Positions 53,124 to 62,180 of a stretch of 64,000 bases of DNA are shown here, piece after piece. Source of the stretch: Aestuariivita sp. (lineage in GTDB: Bacteria; Pseudomonadota; Alphaproteobacteria; Rhodobacterales; Rhodobacteraceae); the NCBI RefSeq assembly GCF_021404545.1, contig NZ_JAAWWD010000004.1:80179-144178 (forward strand), in the 5' to 3' direction. The stretch's first letter is position 1; every line of letters begins with the position of its first letter. The notes below the pieces were generated by a model, which worked only from the letters and a program-made list of their open reading frames with translations, did no database searches and had not been told where the DNA came from. A program made the translations under genes and the position numbers.

Positions 53124-54209
53124 TTACAAATCCACCACGTTGCGCCGCTGCAAAAGGATCCACAAAAAGACCGGGCCACCCAGAACGGCGGTGACGATCC
53201 CGATGGGTAATTCGGCCGGCGAGATGATCGTGCGCGAGATCATATCCGCCACGATCAACAGCGTGGCACCCAGCAAGGCTGCGTTGATCAAAAGCGTCCG
53301 GTGATCCGGTCCGGTGACCAGGCGCAGGATATGCGGCACCACGATGCCGATGAACCCGATCCCGCCCGACACCGCAACCGCGGCCCCGGTGGCGGCGGCC
53401 ACCAACAGGACGCACCAGCGTTTGAGCTGCTGTACGTCAAAGCCCAGATGCGAGGCGGTCGCCTCTCCCAGGGCCAACCCGTTCAGCCCACGGCCCAGCC
53501 GGTTGGCCAAGAGCAGCGCGCCCAGAATGATCGGGCCCGCGATCATGAGCTTGTCCCAGCTTGACCCTGTGAGCGAGCCGAGTTGCCAGAAATTCAACTC
53601 GCGCAATTGCAGGTCGTCCGCCCGGAAGATCAACAGCCCGACCAGCGCCATGGTCAGCGCCGCAATCGCGATGCCGCCCAGTAGCATCGTGGCGACCGAG
53701 GTCTGACCGCGCCGGGTGGCGATCCGGTAGAGCAGGACCATCGTCGCCCAGGCCCCGACGAACGCGGCCAGCGGAACCAGCGCGCCGCCGGTCCAGGCCA
53801 GTACAGCCACGGGCAGCGATGCGCCCAGCACAATCGCGCCGACGGCCCCCAGCGTGGCCCCGGCACTGACCCCCACAAGCCCCGGATCGGCCAATGGGTT
53901 ACGAAACAGCCCCTGCATCAGCGCGCCGGACACCGCCAGGGCCGCCCCTACCGCGATGCCCATCAGCAAACGCGGCAGGCGGATATCCCACAACACGACC
54001 CGCTCCATCTGGGTCAGCGGTTCTCCGGTCACAAGTTTCAGGCCGATGCTCTGCAACGAGACATCCGTCGCCCCCACGCCAAGGCTGAAGATCGCGGTGA
54101 CCCCCAGCAGAATTGCGAGCCACAGATGAGCCGCGCGGGCCCGGCGCAGCCGGTCATCGGGGGCGGGCGCGCGGGCGACCTGCGCGTCAACGGTTGCATC
54201 AACCATCAT
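53124..54209 (-). CDS. hmuU: Heme ABC transporter permease
   Basis: A 361-aa FecCD/BtuC-type permease with about ten helices; typical stretches are LPRLLMGIAVGAALAVSGALMQGLFRNPLADPGLVG in outline, QQLKRWCVLLVAAATGAAVAV and the C-terminal ISPAELPIGIVTAVLGGPVF. ATG at 54209 is followed at once by a second ATG; both overlap the end of hmuT. Forms the inner-membrane channel for heme with HmuV. Confidence 0.9.
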   Translation of the reverse strand: MMVDATVDAQVARAPAPDDRLRRARAAHLWLAILLGVTAIFSLGVGATDVSLQSIGLKLVTGEPLTQMERVVLWDIRLPRLLMGIAVGAALAVSGALMQGLFRNPLADPGLVGVSAGATLGAVGAIVLGASLPVAVLAWTGGALVPLAAFVGAWATMVLLYRIATRRGQTSVATMLLGGIAIAALTMALVGLLIFRADDLQLRELNFWQLGSLTGSSWDKLMIAGPIILGALLLANRLGRGLNGLALGEATASHLGFDVQQLKRWCVLLVAAATGAAVAVSGGIGFIGIVVPHILRLVTGPDHRTLLINAALLGATLLIVADMISRTIISPAELPIGIVTAVLGGPVFLWILLQRRNVVDL

Positions 54210-55095
54210 AAAGCTGCCGGTTGAGTTGCGTGACGGCCTCGGCGGTGCGCGGACCAAAGCCCAGTAACAAAAGCCCGTTCATGCGAATGATCGCATCATT
54301 GGCCGCCGCCGGTGTGGTCTGCATCGCGGGCATGGAAAAGAGGACGTCATCCTCGACCGAGTGATTGCCGTCGCGGTCCATCATCAGCACCACATCGGGG
54401 GCGGCGGCGGCGATGGCCTCGGCGGTGACGGGTTTGTAGCCCTCGAACTGGGTCATCGCGTTCTGGCCACCGGCCATGCGGATGATCCCATCGGCGGCCG
54501 TGCCGGTGCCGGAGGCGAGGATCCGCCCGCCCTGGGTGCTTAGGATAAACAGGACGCGCTTGGGGGCGTCCGTTACCGCGGCCGATTTGGCTTCGGCGGC
54601 GCGCAGATCCGCGTCGATCCGGTCGGCAAGCGCGTTTGCCTTGGTCGCCACGTCCAGCGCCTCGCCCACCGCGCGGATCTTGGCCACGACCGCCTCGCGG
54701 CTATAGCCGTTTGGCACGGTCACCATCTCGATCTGTGCCGCTTCGAGGACCTCGACCGCCTCTGGCGGACCGGCGCCCCCTTCGGTGATAATCAGTTCGG
54801 GTGATACCGAGAGTACCCCTTCGGGCGAGAGCGCGCGCACATAGCCGACATCCGGCAGATCCTGCGCCTGCGGCGGATAGGTCGAGGTCGTGTCACGCGC
54901 GACGAGCCTGTGTTCCTGGCCCAGAGCATAGACGATCTCGGTGACCGAGCCGCCGATGGCGACCACATTGGCCTTTTTGCTTGGAGCGGAATAGGCTTGT
55001 TCGGCCGAAATCCACAGGGCAATCGCCGCACCCCAAAAGACGGTCAGGGCAACGGCCAGAAAAAGACCGTTCTCTGATCTGCGGTTTGCGCGCAT
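54199..55095 (-). CDS. hmuT: Periplasmic heme-binding protein
   Basis: A 298-aa class III periplasmic binding protein (PF01497 type) with an N-terminal hydrophobic signal/anchor (LFLAVALTVFWGAAIALWIS). Family segments are VVAIGGSVTEIVYALGQEHRL, LPDVGYVRALSPEGVLSVSPE and the C-terminal LLLLGFGPRTAEAVTQLNRQL. It carries heme from the outer-membrane receptor to HmuUV. The start overlaps the hmuS stop, and its end overlaps hmuU. Confidence 0.88.
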   Translation of the reverse strand: MRANRRSENGLFLAVALTVFWGAAIALWISAEQAYSAPSKKANVVAIGGSVTEIVYALGQEHRLVARDTTSTYPPQAQDLPDVGYVRALSPEGVLSVSPELIITEGGAGPPEAVEVLEAAQIEMVTVPNGYSREAVVAKIRAVGEALDVATKANALADRIDADLRAAEAKSAAVTDAPKRVLFILSTQGGRILASGTGTAADGIIRMAGGQNAMTQFEGYKPVTAEAIAAAAPDVVLMMDRDGNHSVEDDVLFSMPAMQTTPAAANDAIIRMNGLLLLGFGPRTAEAVTQLNRQLYDG

Positions 55096-56150
55096 CAGGC
55101 CGTCTCCTCGGTTTTGAGAGACGTAAGACCGGTAACGATATCCTGCCAGGCGGGACGGCTGTCGCGCCCTTCCTTGCCCAGGCCAAAGATCTGGAAGATC
55201 AGCGCACCCGCGTTATCGAACGCTTCGACCGAGACGGCCTTGCCGCGTTGGGTGGGCTTGTCCACTGCCCAAACCTCGGCCACGTGATCGAGCCGCAGGT
55301 GCAGGTTAAAGCCGGGGTCCATCACATTTTGCCAGGGGCCCATGGGGCTGAGCGTCTCGATCGGACCGGAATGGATCTGGATGCAGCCGCGATTGCCGAC
55401 AAAGACCATCACGTCGATTTCGCGGTCGCGGATCGCGTGCAGCATCTGGTCGACCGCCGATGGGTCAAGCGCACGCACGAACGGCGCCCCGGCGATCCGG
55501 TAGGCCCCCAGCCGGTTCATCTTGAGCTTGGAGGCCAGGCGCAGGAACTGATGGGTGTCGGTCATCTTTGCCCACTCCTTGCGCAGGATGCCCAGACGGT
55601 CGGGATTGGACTTGGCCGCTTCGGGCGGCACGCGGGTCGCAACCTCTATGATCTGGGGCTGCTCGGGTTCGGCCAGCGTGGTCTTGAGCCTGTCCCAGGC
55701 CGCAAGATCGGAGCCCGCGCGCAGGAAGATCTTGTGCACCGCGTCGCCCGCCGCATCAAAGATCTGAAGGCTGCGGCGCAGGCCCTGTTCGGTCTCTTTC
55801 TCGACCATATAGCCGTGCTGCCAATGCGATGGAAACATCCGCAGGTCGATCTCTTCGGTCAGCACCATCGCGGCGTGCGCTCCGGGGTGGTAGTTGTCAT
55901 AGACCCCGACTTTTTCATGCACACAGGATGGGTTACGGGTCAGCGCCATCACCTCTCCCAGCTCTTGGGCGGCGGCCATCACGGTGTCGGGGTGGGCGGG
56001 GATGCGCGTCGCGCCATGCCCGGTATGGGCCGCGATCAACTGGGCTTCGCTCAGATCGAGCTTTGCGGCCAGATCGCGTTCGCGCATCTTGGGATTGTCG
56101 TCGCGAAATACGCGCACCTGGAAAGGGTCATAGAGAGGGGTATCGGCCAT
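55095..56150 (-). CDS. hmuS: Heme-degrading/heme-trafficking protein HmuS (HemS/ChuX superfamily)
   Basis: A 351-aa protein with the duplicated HemS fold; the two halves begin near MRERDLAAKLDLSEAQLIAAH (residue 20) and LRKEWAKMTDTHQFLRLASK (residue 190). Conserved blocks such as GVYDNYHPGAHAAMVLTEEIDLRMFPSHW and VFVGNRGCIQIHSGPIETL match HemS/HmuS. It accepts imported heme in the cytoplasm and helps degrade or store it. First gene of hmuSTUV, divergent from the receptor gene. Confidence 0.9.
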   Translation of the reverse strand: MADTPLYDPFQVRVFRDDNPKMRERDLAAKLDLSEAQLIAAHTGHGATRIPAHPDTVMAAAQELGEVMALTRNPSCVHEKVGVYDNYHPGAHAAMVLTEEIDLRMFPSHWQHGYMVEKETEQGLRRSLQIFDAAGDAVHKIFLRAGSDLAAWDRLKTTLAEPEQPQIIEVATRVPPEAAKSNPDRLGILRKEWAKMTDTHQFLRLASKLKMNRLGAYRIAGAPFVRALDPSAVDQMLHAIRDREIDVMVFVGNRGCIQIHSGPIETLSPMGPWQNVMDPGFNLHLRLDHVAEVWAVDKPTQRGKAVSVEAFDNAGALIFQIFGLGKEGRDSRPAWQDIVTGLTSLKTEETA

Positions 56151-56244
56151 AAGCGTCCCGTTTCGTCTTTAGCGTGGGGAGGGTATGGCTGCGCGTGGCC
56201 CGTCCGGGCGACCGTGGCTCTGGCGCTCGCGCGCCGTTTATAGT

Positions 56245-56259
56245 TGACACATTTAGTCG
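56245..56259. promoter_or_regulatory. Candidate iron-responsive box between hmuS and hmuR
   Basis: TGACACATTTAGTCG matches TGA-N9-TCA, the iron-rhodo-box pattern, except for the last base. TTGACA at 56244-56249 overlaps it and could be a -35 element for the receptor gene. The region is AT-rich within GC-rich surroundings. One mismatch and no second copy make this tentative. Confidence 0.35.
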
Positions 56260-56374
56260 GAATTATTACCCAGTGCAAGGGTCCGTTAAAACATGCGGAC
56301 GCCATACATCTTATAATAGTCGCCACGCCAGCCACTTGCGAGCTTCGACATAGCCAGCATGCAAGGGGACAAGA

Positions 56375-58369
56375 ATGCGTGTGAGACAACCATGGGCCGC
56401 ATTACGCGGCGGCGTCGCGATTGGCGCGATCTGCGCCGTGATCAATCCGGCCACCGCCCAAGAGGCCGAAGATGGATTTCTGGGAACCATCGCTTTGGGA
56501 GAAAGCAAGCGTGAGGTGCAGACCGATACCGCGACACCGGTCACCGTCGTGGATCAAGAGGAGATTGAGGACCGGCAGGCGGGCACCGTTGCCGAACTGA
56601 TCGATTCAGTGCCCGGGGTGACGCTGGTCAACGGGGACACCCCCCAAGGGTCGGGCATTAACCTGCGCGGGTTCGGATCGAACGAGACCTTCGGCACGGA
56701 TCAAAAGGTGCTTATCCAGATTGATGGTGCCACCCGTGGTTCCGAGGAGATCTACCGGATCGGCAACCAGCTTTTTACCGATCCGTATCTTTATCGCGAG
56801 GTCGAGGTTATTCGCGGCACGGTGGGGTCCTATGAGTTCGGCTCGGGGGTGATTGGCGGTGTGGTCCGGCTGGAGACGATCAATGCCAGCGATGTCACCG
56901 GGGGGGAGCCGGGTTTCGCATTCCGCCAGAACCTGGAGTTCACCTCGAACGGCGAAGGCATCACCAGCTCCTCCACCTTTGCCTATCAGCTCGATGATTA
57001 CCTTGAGCTTTTGGTGAACTACACGCGCCGCACGCTGGATGTGCGCGACGATGGCGACGGCAACCCGATCAACCCGTTGGGCAGTGAAGTCGACAACCCC
57101 TCTTATCTGGTCAAGGCGCGCTATAGGTTCGGGACGAATATGGATCAGTCGCTGACCTTCTCGTTGACCGATACCCAGGCCGATGAGTTCGATGTACCGT
57201 ATGAGACCTTCGGCTCGCTCGATTTCGGGAACGTGGATCGGCAAACCCGCGACCGCGTGATCTCCCTGCGGTACAACTACAATCCCGTCGACAACCCGCT
57301 GATCGATCTGGATGTCGAACTGGTTTATGCCGATCAGGAGATCGACCAGGTCCCTGTAGGCCCTCCCGGCTTCTCGTTCGGTCTGCGGGATGCCGATCAT
57401 CAGTATGAGACGACCACTTTCCGCGTCCGCAACAGGGCGATGTTCGTGACCGGAGCGGTGGATCACGATCTGCGAACCGGCATCGAGTTCATTCGTCGCG
57501 AACGCGCGGATGCGTCATCGGCCCCGGGCGGTACGGATGACCGGGTGGCGATCTTCGCGGTCAATGACATGCGCTTCGGCAATTGGACGATCACGCCGGG
57601 CCTGCGCTATGAAACCTCCGATATCGAAGGCTCTACCGCGCCCAATGACGGCAGTTTCTCCAACAACGCGCTGATGGGGGGCCTGTCGGTCCGCTATGCG
57701 TTCGACAATGGCATCGCGGTCTTTGCCAGCGCGGCCTATACCGAAAACCTGCCGATCATCGACGATCTGAACAACACCCTTCTGATGACCCAATCCGAGA
57801 AATCCCGGACGTTTGAACTGGGGGCCTCATTTGATGGGTTCGACGTTTTTGCGGCGGGCGACAGGCTGTCGTTGAAAGGAACACTCTACGATTCCGCGCT
57901 TTGGGACGCGACCAGCTATCGCAGCTTGCCGCCTGGCAATTCTGTGACCGATGTGGACCGGCAGGGGTTTGAGCTTGAAGCCTCCTACGCGATGGAGAAC
58001 GGGGTCTATATCGACAGCTATCTTGATGTGTCACGTGGCGATGCGACACGCGAAGCCTCCGGTGTGGAAGATTGGGAACAGAACCCCGCCAACAGCCTGG
58101 GTTTGACGGTTGGGCGCCGGTTCAACGAGGCCATCGACCTCAGCTGGGAAGTGGTGGCCAATCAGCGTTATGATCGTGGGCCTGACGTTTCTGCCGGGTA
58201 TGCCGTGCACAACCTGCGCGCAACGTTCAGACCGCAGACCGGTGTCTGGGACGGAACCGAGATCCGCGTGGGTCTTGAGAACGTATTCGACAAGCAGTTC
58301 ACGCGCCGTCTGTCTACCCGGCCTTCGGCGGGCCGGAACCTCAAGGTTTCCCTCGCCAAGACCTTCTGA
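56375..58369 (+). CDS. hmuR: TonB-dependent outer-membrane heme/hemoprotein receptor
   Basis: A 664-aa outer-membrane receptor with signal sequence ending near ATAQEAEDG (residue 28). The plug domain starts near TATPVTVVDQEEIEDRQAGTV and includes INLRGFGSNETFGTDQKVLIQIDGAT in outline, followed by a beta-barrel whose strands end in RNLKVSLAKTF with the usual terminal Phe. It imports heme using energy from TonB-ExbBD, encoded just downstream on the other strand. The named symbol rests on the adjacent hmuSTUV operon. Confidence 0.88.
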   Translation: MRVRQPWAALRGGVAIGAICAVINPATAQEAEDGFLGTIALGESKREVQTDTATPVTVVDQEEIEDRQAGTVAELIDSVPGVTLVNGDTPQGSGINLRGFGSNETFGTDQKVLIQIDGATRGSEEIYRIGNQLFTDPYLYREVEVIRGTVGSYEFGSGVIGGVVRLETINASDVTGGEPGFAFRQNLEFTSNGEGITSSSTFAYQLDDYLELLVNYTRRTLDVRDDGDGNPINPLGSEVDNPSYLVKARYRFGTNMDQSLTFSLTDTQADEFDVPYETFGSLDFGNVDRQTRDRVISLRYNYNPVDNPLIDLDVELVYADQEIDQVPVGPPGFSFGLRDADHQYETTTFRVRNRAMFVTGAVDHDLRTGIEFIRRERADASSAPGGTDDRVAIFAVNDMRFGNWTITPGLRYETSDIEGSTAPNDGSFSNNALMGGLSVRYAFDNGIAVFASAAYTENLPIIDDLNNTLLMTQSEKSRTFELGASFDGFDVFAAGDRLSLKGTLYDSALWDATSYRSLPPGNSVTDVDRQGFELEASYAMENGVYIDSYLDVSRGDATREASGVEDWEQNPANSLGLTVGRRFNEAIDLSWEVVANQRYDRGPDVSAGYAVHNLRATFRPQTGVWDGTEIRVGLENVFDKQFTRRLSTRPSAGRNLKVSLAKTF

Positions 58370-58390
58370 GCGAGGGTCTCAATACGCAGG

Positions 58391-58418
58391 CGGCCCGATG
58401 GGGACATCCCTCGGGCCG
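58391..58418. terminator. Bidirectional terminator between hmuR and tonB
   Basis: CGGCCCGA (58391-58398) and TCGGGCCG (58411-58418) form a perfect 8-bp stem, extendable by G-T and G-C pairs, with a 12-nt loop. It lies between two convergent genes and can serve both. T runs are short. Confidence 0.5.
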
Positions 58419-58429
58419 TCTCATACGTC

Positions 58430-59443
58430 TCAGCTTGCGCCTTCGATGCGGATCGAAAAGCTGCGCCGCGCCCCGGTGGGGGGCGGTGGAAACGGCGCGG
58501 CGCGGCGGATAACACGCAAGGCCGCTTGATCGAGGGCTGCGGACCCCGAGCTTTGGGCCACGGATGCGCCGCTCAGCCCGCCCGAGCCGGAAATCGAGAA
58601 CCGGATGATCGCCGTGCCGCGTGCGTCGACGCGGGGTTTCGGGACGCGGGCAATCTTGCGCATCACCTGACCGGGATAGTTTGAGGCGGCGGCATTGCCG
58701 CTGTCCTGTGCCTGTCCTGACGCGGTTGCCTGGCGCGCGGCGGTGGCCTGGCGGCTGCCGGTCGCGCTTCCGGCGTGGGCGTTTTGCGTGCTGTTGCCGC
58801 GCGCGGATTGTGCCGTGGGTTGCTTTGCCGCGTGCCTAGGGGTGTTGGCGCGTTTGACATGTTCGGGTCGCGCCGCCGGGCGCAGGGACCGGCCCAGCGG
58901 CTGCGTTGAGGCTGAGGCGACCAAGTCTGGCTCGACCTGACGCTCAAGTGCCTGGGTGGATTCAACCGCCAGCGCCTGGGTGGGTCTGGCTGTTGGCATT
59001 GCCTCCACAGGAACGGTCGGCGCTGGTATCGGCGCCGATGCGGTGGGGGGCACAGGAATCGGGGTCAAAGCCTCAGACGTCGCTGCCGGAGCGATATCGG
59101 CAGGGAGCGGGGTTGTGTAGGTTGGAGCCTTGATCGGTTGGACCAGCGGTGTCTCAGCCGGTATCGGTACAGGCTGGGCGGTTGCCACCGGCTGGGTCGG
59201 TTTTTGTGGCGATGCCTCGATCGCGGGTTCGGGCCGAACCATTTCCTGTTGCTTCACAGGTTCGGCGACCAGAGTGCCTGCCGCCAGATCGGCGAAACTG
59301 CCGCCGATGGCCGCTTCGGCCGCGCCGGTCTGGCCCTCGATCTGCGTCTCCTCGGCAGAGAACGCGGCCCAGCCTACCGCGGCATGAACGGCCACGGCAA
59401 TGGCCAAGGCGCTGGTTTTGGCGATGGGCGATGTGACGATCAT
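58430..59443 (-). CDS. tonB: TonB energy-transducing protein
   Basis: A 337-aa protein with one N-terminal membrane helix (TSALAIAVAVHAAVGWAAF), a long proline- and alanine-rich periplasmic spacer (about residues 60-240) and a C-terminal TonB domain starting near NYPGQVMRKIARVPKPRVDA. It couples the proton gradient harvested by ExbBD to the outer-membrane receptors. Its start overlaps the stop of the second exbD. It is longer than E. coli TonB (239) because of the spacer. Confidence 0.88.
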   Translation of the reverse strand: MIVTSPIAKTSALAIAVAVHAAVGWAAFSAEETQIEGQTGAAEAAIGGSFADLAAGTLVAEPVKQQEMVRPEPAIEASPQKPTQPVATAQPVPIPAETPLVQPIKAPTYTTPLPADIAPAATSEALTPIPVPPTASAPIPAPTVPVEAMPTARPTQALAVESTQALERQVEPDLVASASTQPLGRSLRPAARPEHVKRANTPRHAAKQPTAQSARGNSTQNAHAGSATGSRQATAARQATASGQAQDSGNAAASNYPGQVMRKIARVPKPRVDARGTAIIRFSISGSGGLSGASVAQSSGSAALDQAALRVIRRAAPFPPPPTGARRSFSIRIEGAS

Positions 59444-59826
59444 TCCAGGGCCCTCTGCGTCACGATCAACACCGCGCCCGCACCGGCGTCTTGCAACTCA
59501 CGGGCCACCGCGACCAATCTGGCGGCAGGCACCGCGCGATCCGGAACCACACGCACGCTCTCGCGCGCCTGCTGCGGCAAGGCGGTGACAAAAGCGGCGG
59601 CCGAGTCGACCGGCCGTCCGCCATGGCGCATCTGCCCTTGTGCATCCAGCACCAGCGCGTCGGGCGGGGCGCGGCCTTCGAGATCACGCGTTTCAACCAG
59701 TTCAAGCGATCCGTCCAAAGGCTGGGCGAGGGTGCCCGCCACCATGAAAAACACAAGCATCAGAAAGACGATATTGATCAGCGCGATGGTCGGCTCTGCC
59801 TGGCGTTTGCGGCGCGCCGGGCGCAT
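59440..59826 (-). CDS. exbD: ExbD-family protein, second copy
   Basis: A 128-aa protein with one N-terminal helix (TIALINIVFLMLVFFMVAGTLAQP) that includes the family Asn in place of the usual Asp at the proton path (ALINIVFL). The periplasmic domain follows. The preceding gene has the canonical Asp in the same position (SLIDVIFL), so the two copies are not equivalent and may form a heteromeric complex with ExbB. The start overlaps the stop of the first copy. Confidence 0.82.
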   Translation of the reverse strand: MRPARRKRQAEPTIALINIVFLMLVFFMVAGTLAQPLDGSLELVETRDLEGRAPPDALVLDAQGQMRHGGRPVDSAAAFVTALPQQARESVRVVPDRAVPAARLVAVARELQDAGAGAVLIVTQRALE

Positions 59827-60191
59827 TATCCCGCCCCCAGAACCGACACGCGCAACCCGTCCTGGCTGCGCAGCGCCACCAGAAGATCGGTCAGGCGTTG
59901 CGCGCTGACCTCCGCCTGCAGGGCCACCAGCACGACCTGATCGGGCGCTGCATCCAGGCTGAGCGTATCCAACTGCTCGGCAATGCCGTTCACGGTCAGG
60001 CGGTCCTCAAAAAGCTGCACAAAGATCGGCGGTTCGTCCGATGCGGTCGCGCCGCCAGAGGCTGCGGCCAGCTCCACTTCGGCGAATGTCGAGAAGGTCG
60101 AGCTGAGCATGAAAAACAAAAGCAGGAGAAAGATCACGTCGATCAGTGACGTCATCGACAATCGCCTGCGGGATCTCTGGCGCCTAAGCAT
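59826..60191 (-). CDS. exbD: ExbD-family protein, first copy
   Basis: A 121-aa protein starting at ATG 60191 (MLRRQRSRRRLSMTSLIDVIF), overlapping the exbB stop; the frame upstream lies inside exbB. It has a basic cytoplasmic start, the transmembrane helix SLIDVIFLLLLFFMLSSTFS with the proton-path Asp, and a periplasmic domain. Works with ExbB as the ion channel that drives TonB. Confidence 0.88.
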   Translation of the reverse strand: MLRRQRSRRRLSMTSLIDVIFLLLLFFMLSSTFSTFAEVELAAASGGATASDEPPIFVQLFEDRLTVNGIAEQLDTLSLDAAPDQVVLVALQAEVSAQRLTDLLVALRSQDGLRVSVLGAG

Positions 60192-60828
60192 GGGCCGGGG
60201 TTCCGATGGCATCGGTACGCGCAGCCGTGGCTTGCGGGGCCAGAACCGTCTGGATCGCATGATCGGCAATCACGCGTTCGGCGTCCATACGGGCCTCGAA
60301 CCAGCTATGGATCAGGGCGGTTGGCATGGCCACGGCCAGTCCCACGGCGGTTGTCAGCAGGGCCACCCATATACCGCCGGCCAGAATTGACGGATCCACC
60401 TGACTGCCTGCCGATTGCAGCGCCTGAAACGCTTCGATCATGCCCAGAACCGTTCCGAAAAGCCCCAAGAGCGGAGCAAGCTGAGCCACGCTGTCAAGTG
60501 CGCCCAACCCCCGTTCCAACCGGGAAAATCGCGCTTCGGCCTCGCTGGTCAGCCGGTCTGCGGCGCGCTGGGTAAAGGCCATGTCGATGACCGGTGCAAG
60601 ATAGCTCTGGGAGCGCTCCAACGCCTGGTTCGCCCTTGTGCGGTCGCCTGAGTCCCATGCGGCCACTGCGTCTTTCAGCGCGCGGTGACGCCCGACGCCG
60701 GCCGCGCGAAACTGCCAGAGTTTGTAGAGCACGATGGCAAGCGTGCCGACCGACACGGCCATCAGGATCAAAACGACGGGCCCTCCGATCTCGGCGATGT
60801 CTTTCAGGGTCTGGCTCAACTCGGTCAT
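60184..60828 (-). CDS. exbB: ExbB/TolQ/MotA-type proton channel protein
   Basis: A 214-aa membrane protein with three helices: GGPVVLILMAVSVGTLAIVLYKLW at the start, and ALDSVAQLAPLLGLFGTVLGMIEAF then WVALLTTAVGLAVAMPTALIH in the second half. The second-half pattern is the MotA/TolQ/ExbB signature. Its start overlaps the preceding 140-aa protein gene by 4 nt, and its stop overlaps exbD. Confidence 0.9.
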   Translation of the reverse strand: MTELSQTLKDIAEIGGPVVLILMAVSVGTLAIVLYKLWQFRAAGVGRHRALKDAVAAWDSGDRTRANQALERSQSYLAPVIDMAFTQRAADRLTSEAEARFSRLERGLGALDSVAQLAPLLGLFGTVLGMIEAFQALQSAGSQVDPSILAGGIWVALLTTAVGLAVAMPTALIHSWFEARMDAERVIADHAIQTVLAPQATAARTDAIGTPAHA

Positions 60829-61247
60829 CCGATCAGCCCCACCGCGATCCGGCTGGACACCGTCAGGCCTTCTCCGCAGGCGTCACCCGGAACATCCGGG
60901 GCGCGGCACGCATGCACCCCGTTGATCAGCAATCGCCCCAGCTCTGCGCATTGCAGACCCTGAACGACAAACTGGCGGACCCGGGGCAGCCCCGGGGGTA
61001 GCGCGCCAAAGTCAAACAGCGTCAGCCGATCCACAGCGCCGTCGGACTTGAACAAGACCGTCTCAAACACGGCCTGCTCCACCTCGGCGGCATGGCCGTT
61101 CACCGCGACAAAAGTCAGTTGACACCCGGCCTCGGCCTGTTGTGTGGCATTTAGTTCAATATCGAGATGTGCGCCGATGTCGCGTTCATCGGCGGCGATC
61201 GGGGTGGCCAACAGACCGACAACAACAGTGAGTGCAAAAAGGCGCAT
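60825..61247 (-). CDS. Unrecognised secreted 140-aa protein coupled to exbB
   Basis: A small protein with a clear Sec signal (MRLFALTVVVGLLATPIAADE). The mature part has four cysteines, in GCQLTF, QCAELG, ACRAP and DACGEG, which could form two disulfides in the periplasm. I do not recognise the family. It is the first gene of the exbB-exbD-exbD-tonB operon and overlaps exbB by 4 nt, so it is likely an accessory protein of TonB-driven transport. Confidence 0.7.
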   Translation of the reverse strand: MRLFALTVVVGLLATPIAADERDIGAHLDIELNATQQAEAGCQLTFVAVNGHAAEVEQAVFETVLFKSDGAVDRLTLFDFGALPPGLPRVRQFVVQGLQCAELGRLLINGVHACRAPDVPGDACGEGLTVSSRIAVGLIG

Positions 61248-61758
61248 GACCTCTCCAGCCTAGCGGGGTTTGGAAGTTGACCCTGGCGTGCGGCCGGTGC
61301 CGTCTTGCTGGAGTGAGCTTGCATATTTCATCACAAAGCGGCCAGAACGGCAATACCTGATTAAAACACTAGGAATGAGAGTGTGTCATGTGGGCGCCCG
61401 TGTGACAGCCGTACCGAAAGATAGGTGGGATAACCCCTCAGGATCATCGCGTTACAGAGCGAGCGGAGCCTCAAGCAGCATCGCTCAGGCTGATTTTTGC
61501 GCGGCTCGCCCGGATCCACAGTGCCAGAACCACCGTCGGTCATGAGCCAATCGTCTGGCATTGGACGGGTTTCCAACCGGCGCCAGGTCTTGCCCCGATG
61601 GCCTAGCCTTCGTGGCTCCGGCGGGTTTGCCCGGGCAATCCTGGGCTGACGTCAGACCTACGCTTTTGGCGATGCGTGCCGGGTTTTTGGACTGCCATAA
61701 GCCATAAGAGGGCCTGACGACTGTTGCGGGAGGGGCGCAGCCAGGGCGCCCCGTGCCG
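61248..61758. other. Long intergenic stretch without recognised genes
   Basis: This 511-bp stretch lies between the tonB operon promoter and the small riboswitch-controlled gene. Short frames exist on both strands but none has family likeness, a ribosome site and a start together. AT-rich 61315-61375 is the likely promoter region of the tonB operon. Nothing else is seen. Confidence 0.4.
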
Positions 61759-62061
61759 TCAGTTCATCTGCCGCCGTCCGCGGGCGCCGCCGCGGCGATG
61801 TGGCGATGGCAGCGACAGATCCAGCGGTTCTGGCGGCATCCGCGTCGAGGCGACCAGCAGATCGCAGAACAGCGCAATCGCCGGGGCCTGCCGTCTGAGC
61901 GGCACCGCTTGCCGATAGGCGATCATGGCTTGCTGATGAAAATCGCTCTCACCGGGGAGCGCGCCAAGCCATTCCATAAAGCCAAGTTGGGCGAGCTCGG
62001 CGGCCCGCTCCGGGGCAATGCGCCGAATCTGCAGCCTCAGAAGAATTCGATCAAGAACCAT
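61759..62061 (-). CDS. Unrecognised 100-aa protein under a cobalamin riboswitch
   Basis: The start is ATG 62061 (MVLDRILLRLQIRRIAPERAAEL), 6 nt after GGAGGG. The protein is soluble, rich in Arg, Leu and Ala, probably helical, and ends with a basic tail (PHRRGGARGRRQMN). No motif was recognised. It lies 120 nt downstream of a cobalamin riboswitch on the same strand, so its synthesis should depend on B12, and no other gene intervenes. It could be a B12-independent stand-in, part of B12 uptake, or a degraded gene. Confidence 0.6.
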   Translation of the reverse strand: MVLDRILLRLQIRRIAPERAAELAQLGFMEWLGALPGESDFHQQAMIAYRQAVPLRRQAPAIALFCDLLVASTRMPPEPLDLSLPSPHRRGGARGRRQMN

Positions 62062-62145
62062 TGCGCCCTCCGCGCGATGGGCAGGTCTGGCATGAGCAAT
62101 CCAAAGTGTCACGGCGGTGCCGGTCGATCATCACAACGCTCCATG

Positions 62146-62162
62146 CCAGGCACCCCGCCTGG
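62146..62162 (-). promoter_or_regulatory. Hairpin between riboswitch and small gene
   Basis: CCAGGC/GCCTGG with a 5-nt loop lies just downstream of the B12 box and may be part of the expression platform. No T run follows, so translation control is as likely as termination. Confidence 0.4.
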
Positions 62163-62180
62163 GTTGAATTGAGTTGCGAT

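Noticed and set aside
61361..61576. Minus-strand 71-codon frame as a transposase fragment
   Set aside because: A faint likeness in LRSLCNAMILRGYP only; no inverted repeats or further transposase sequence.
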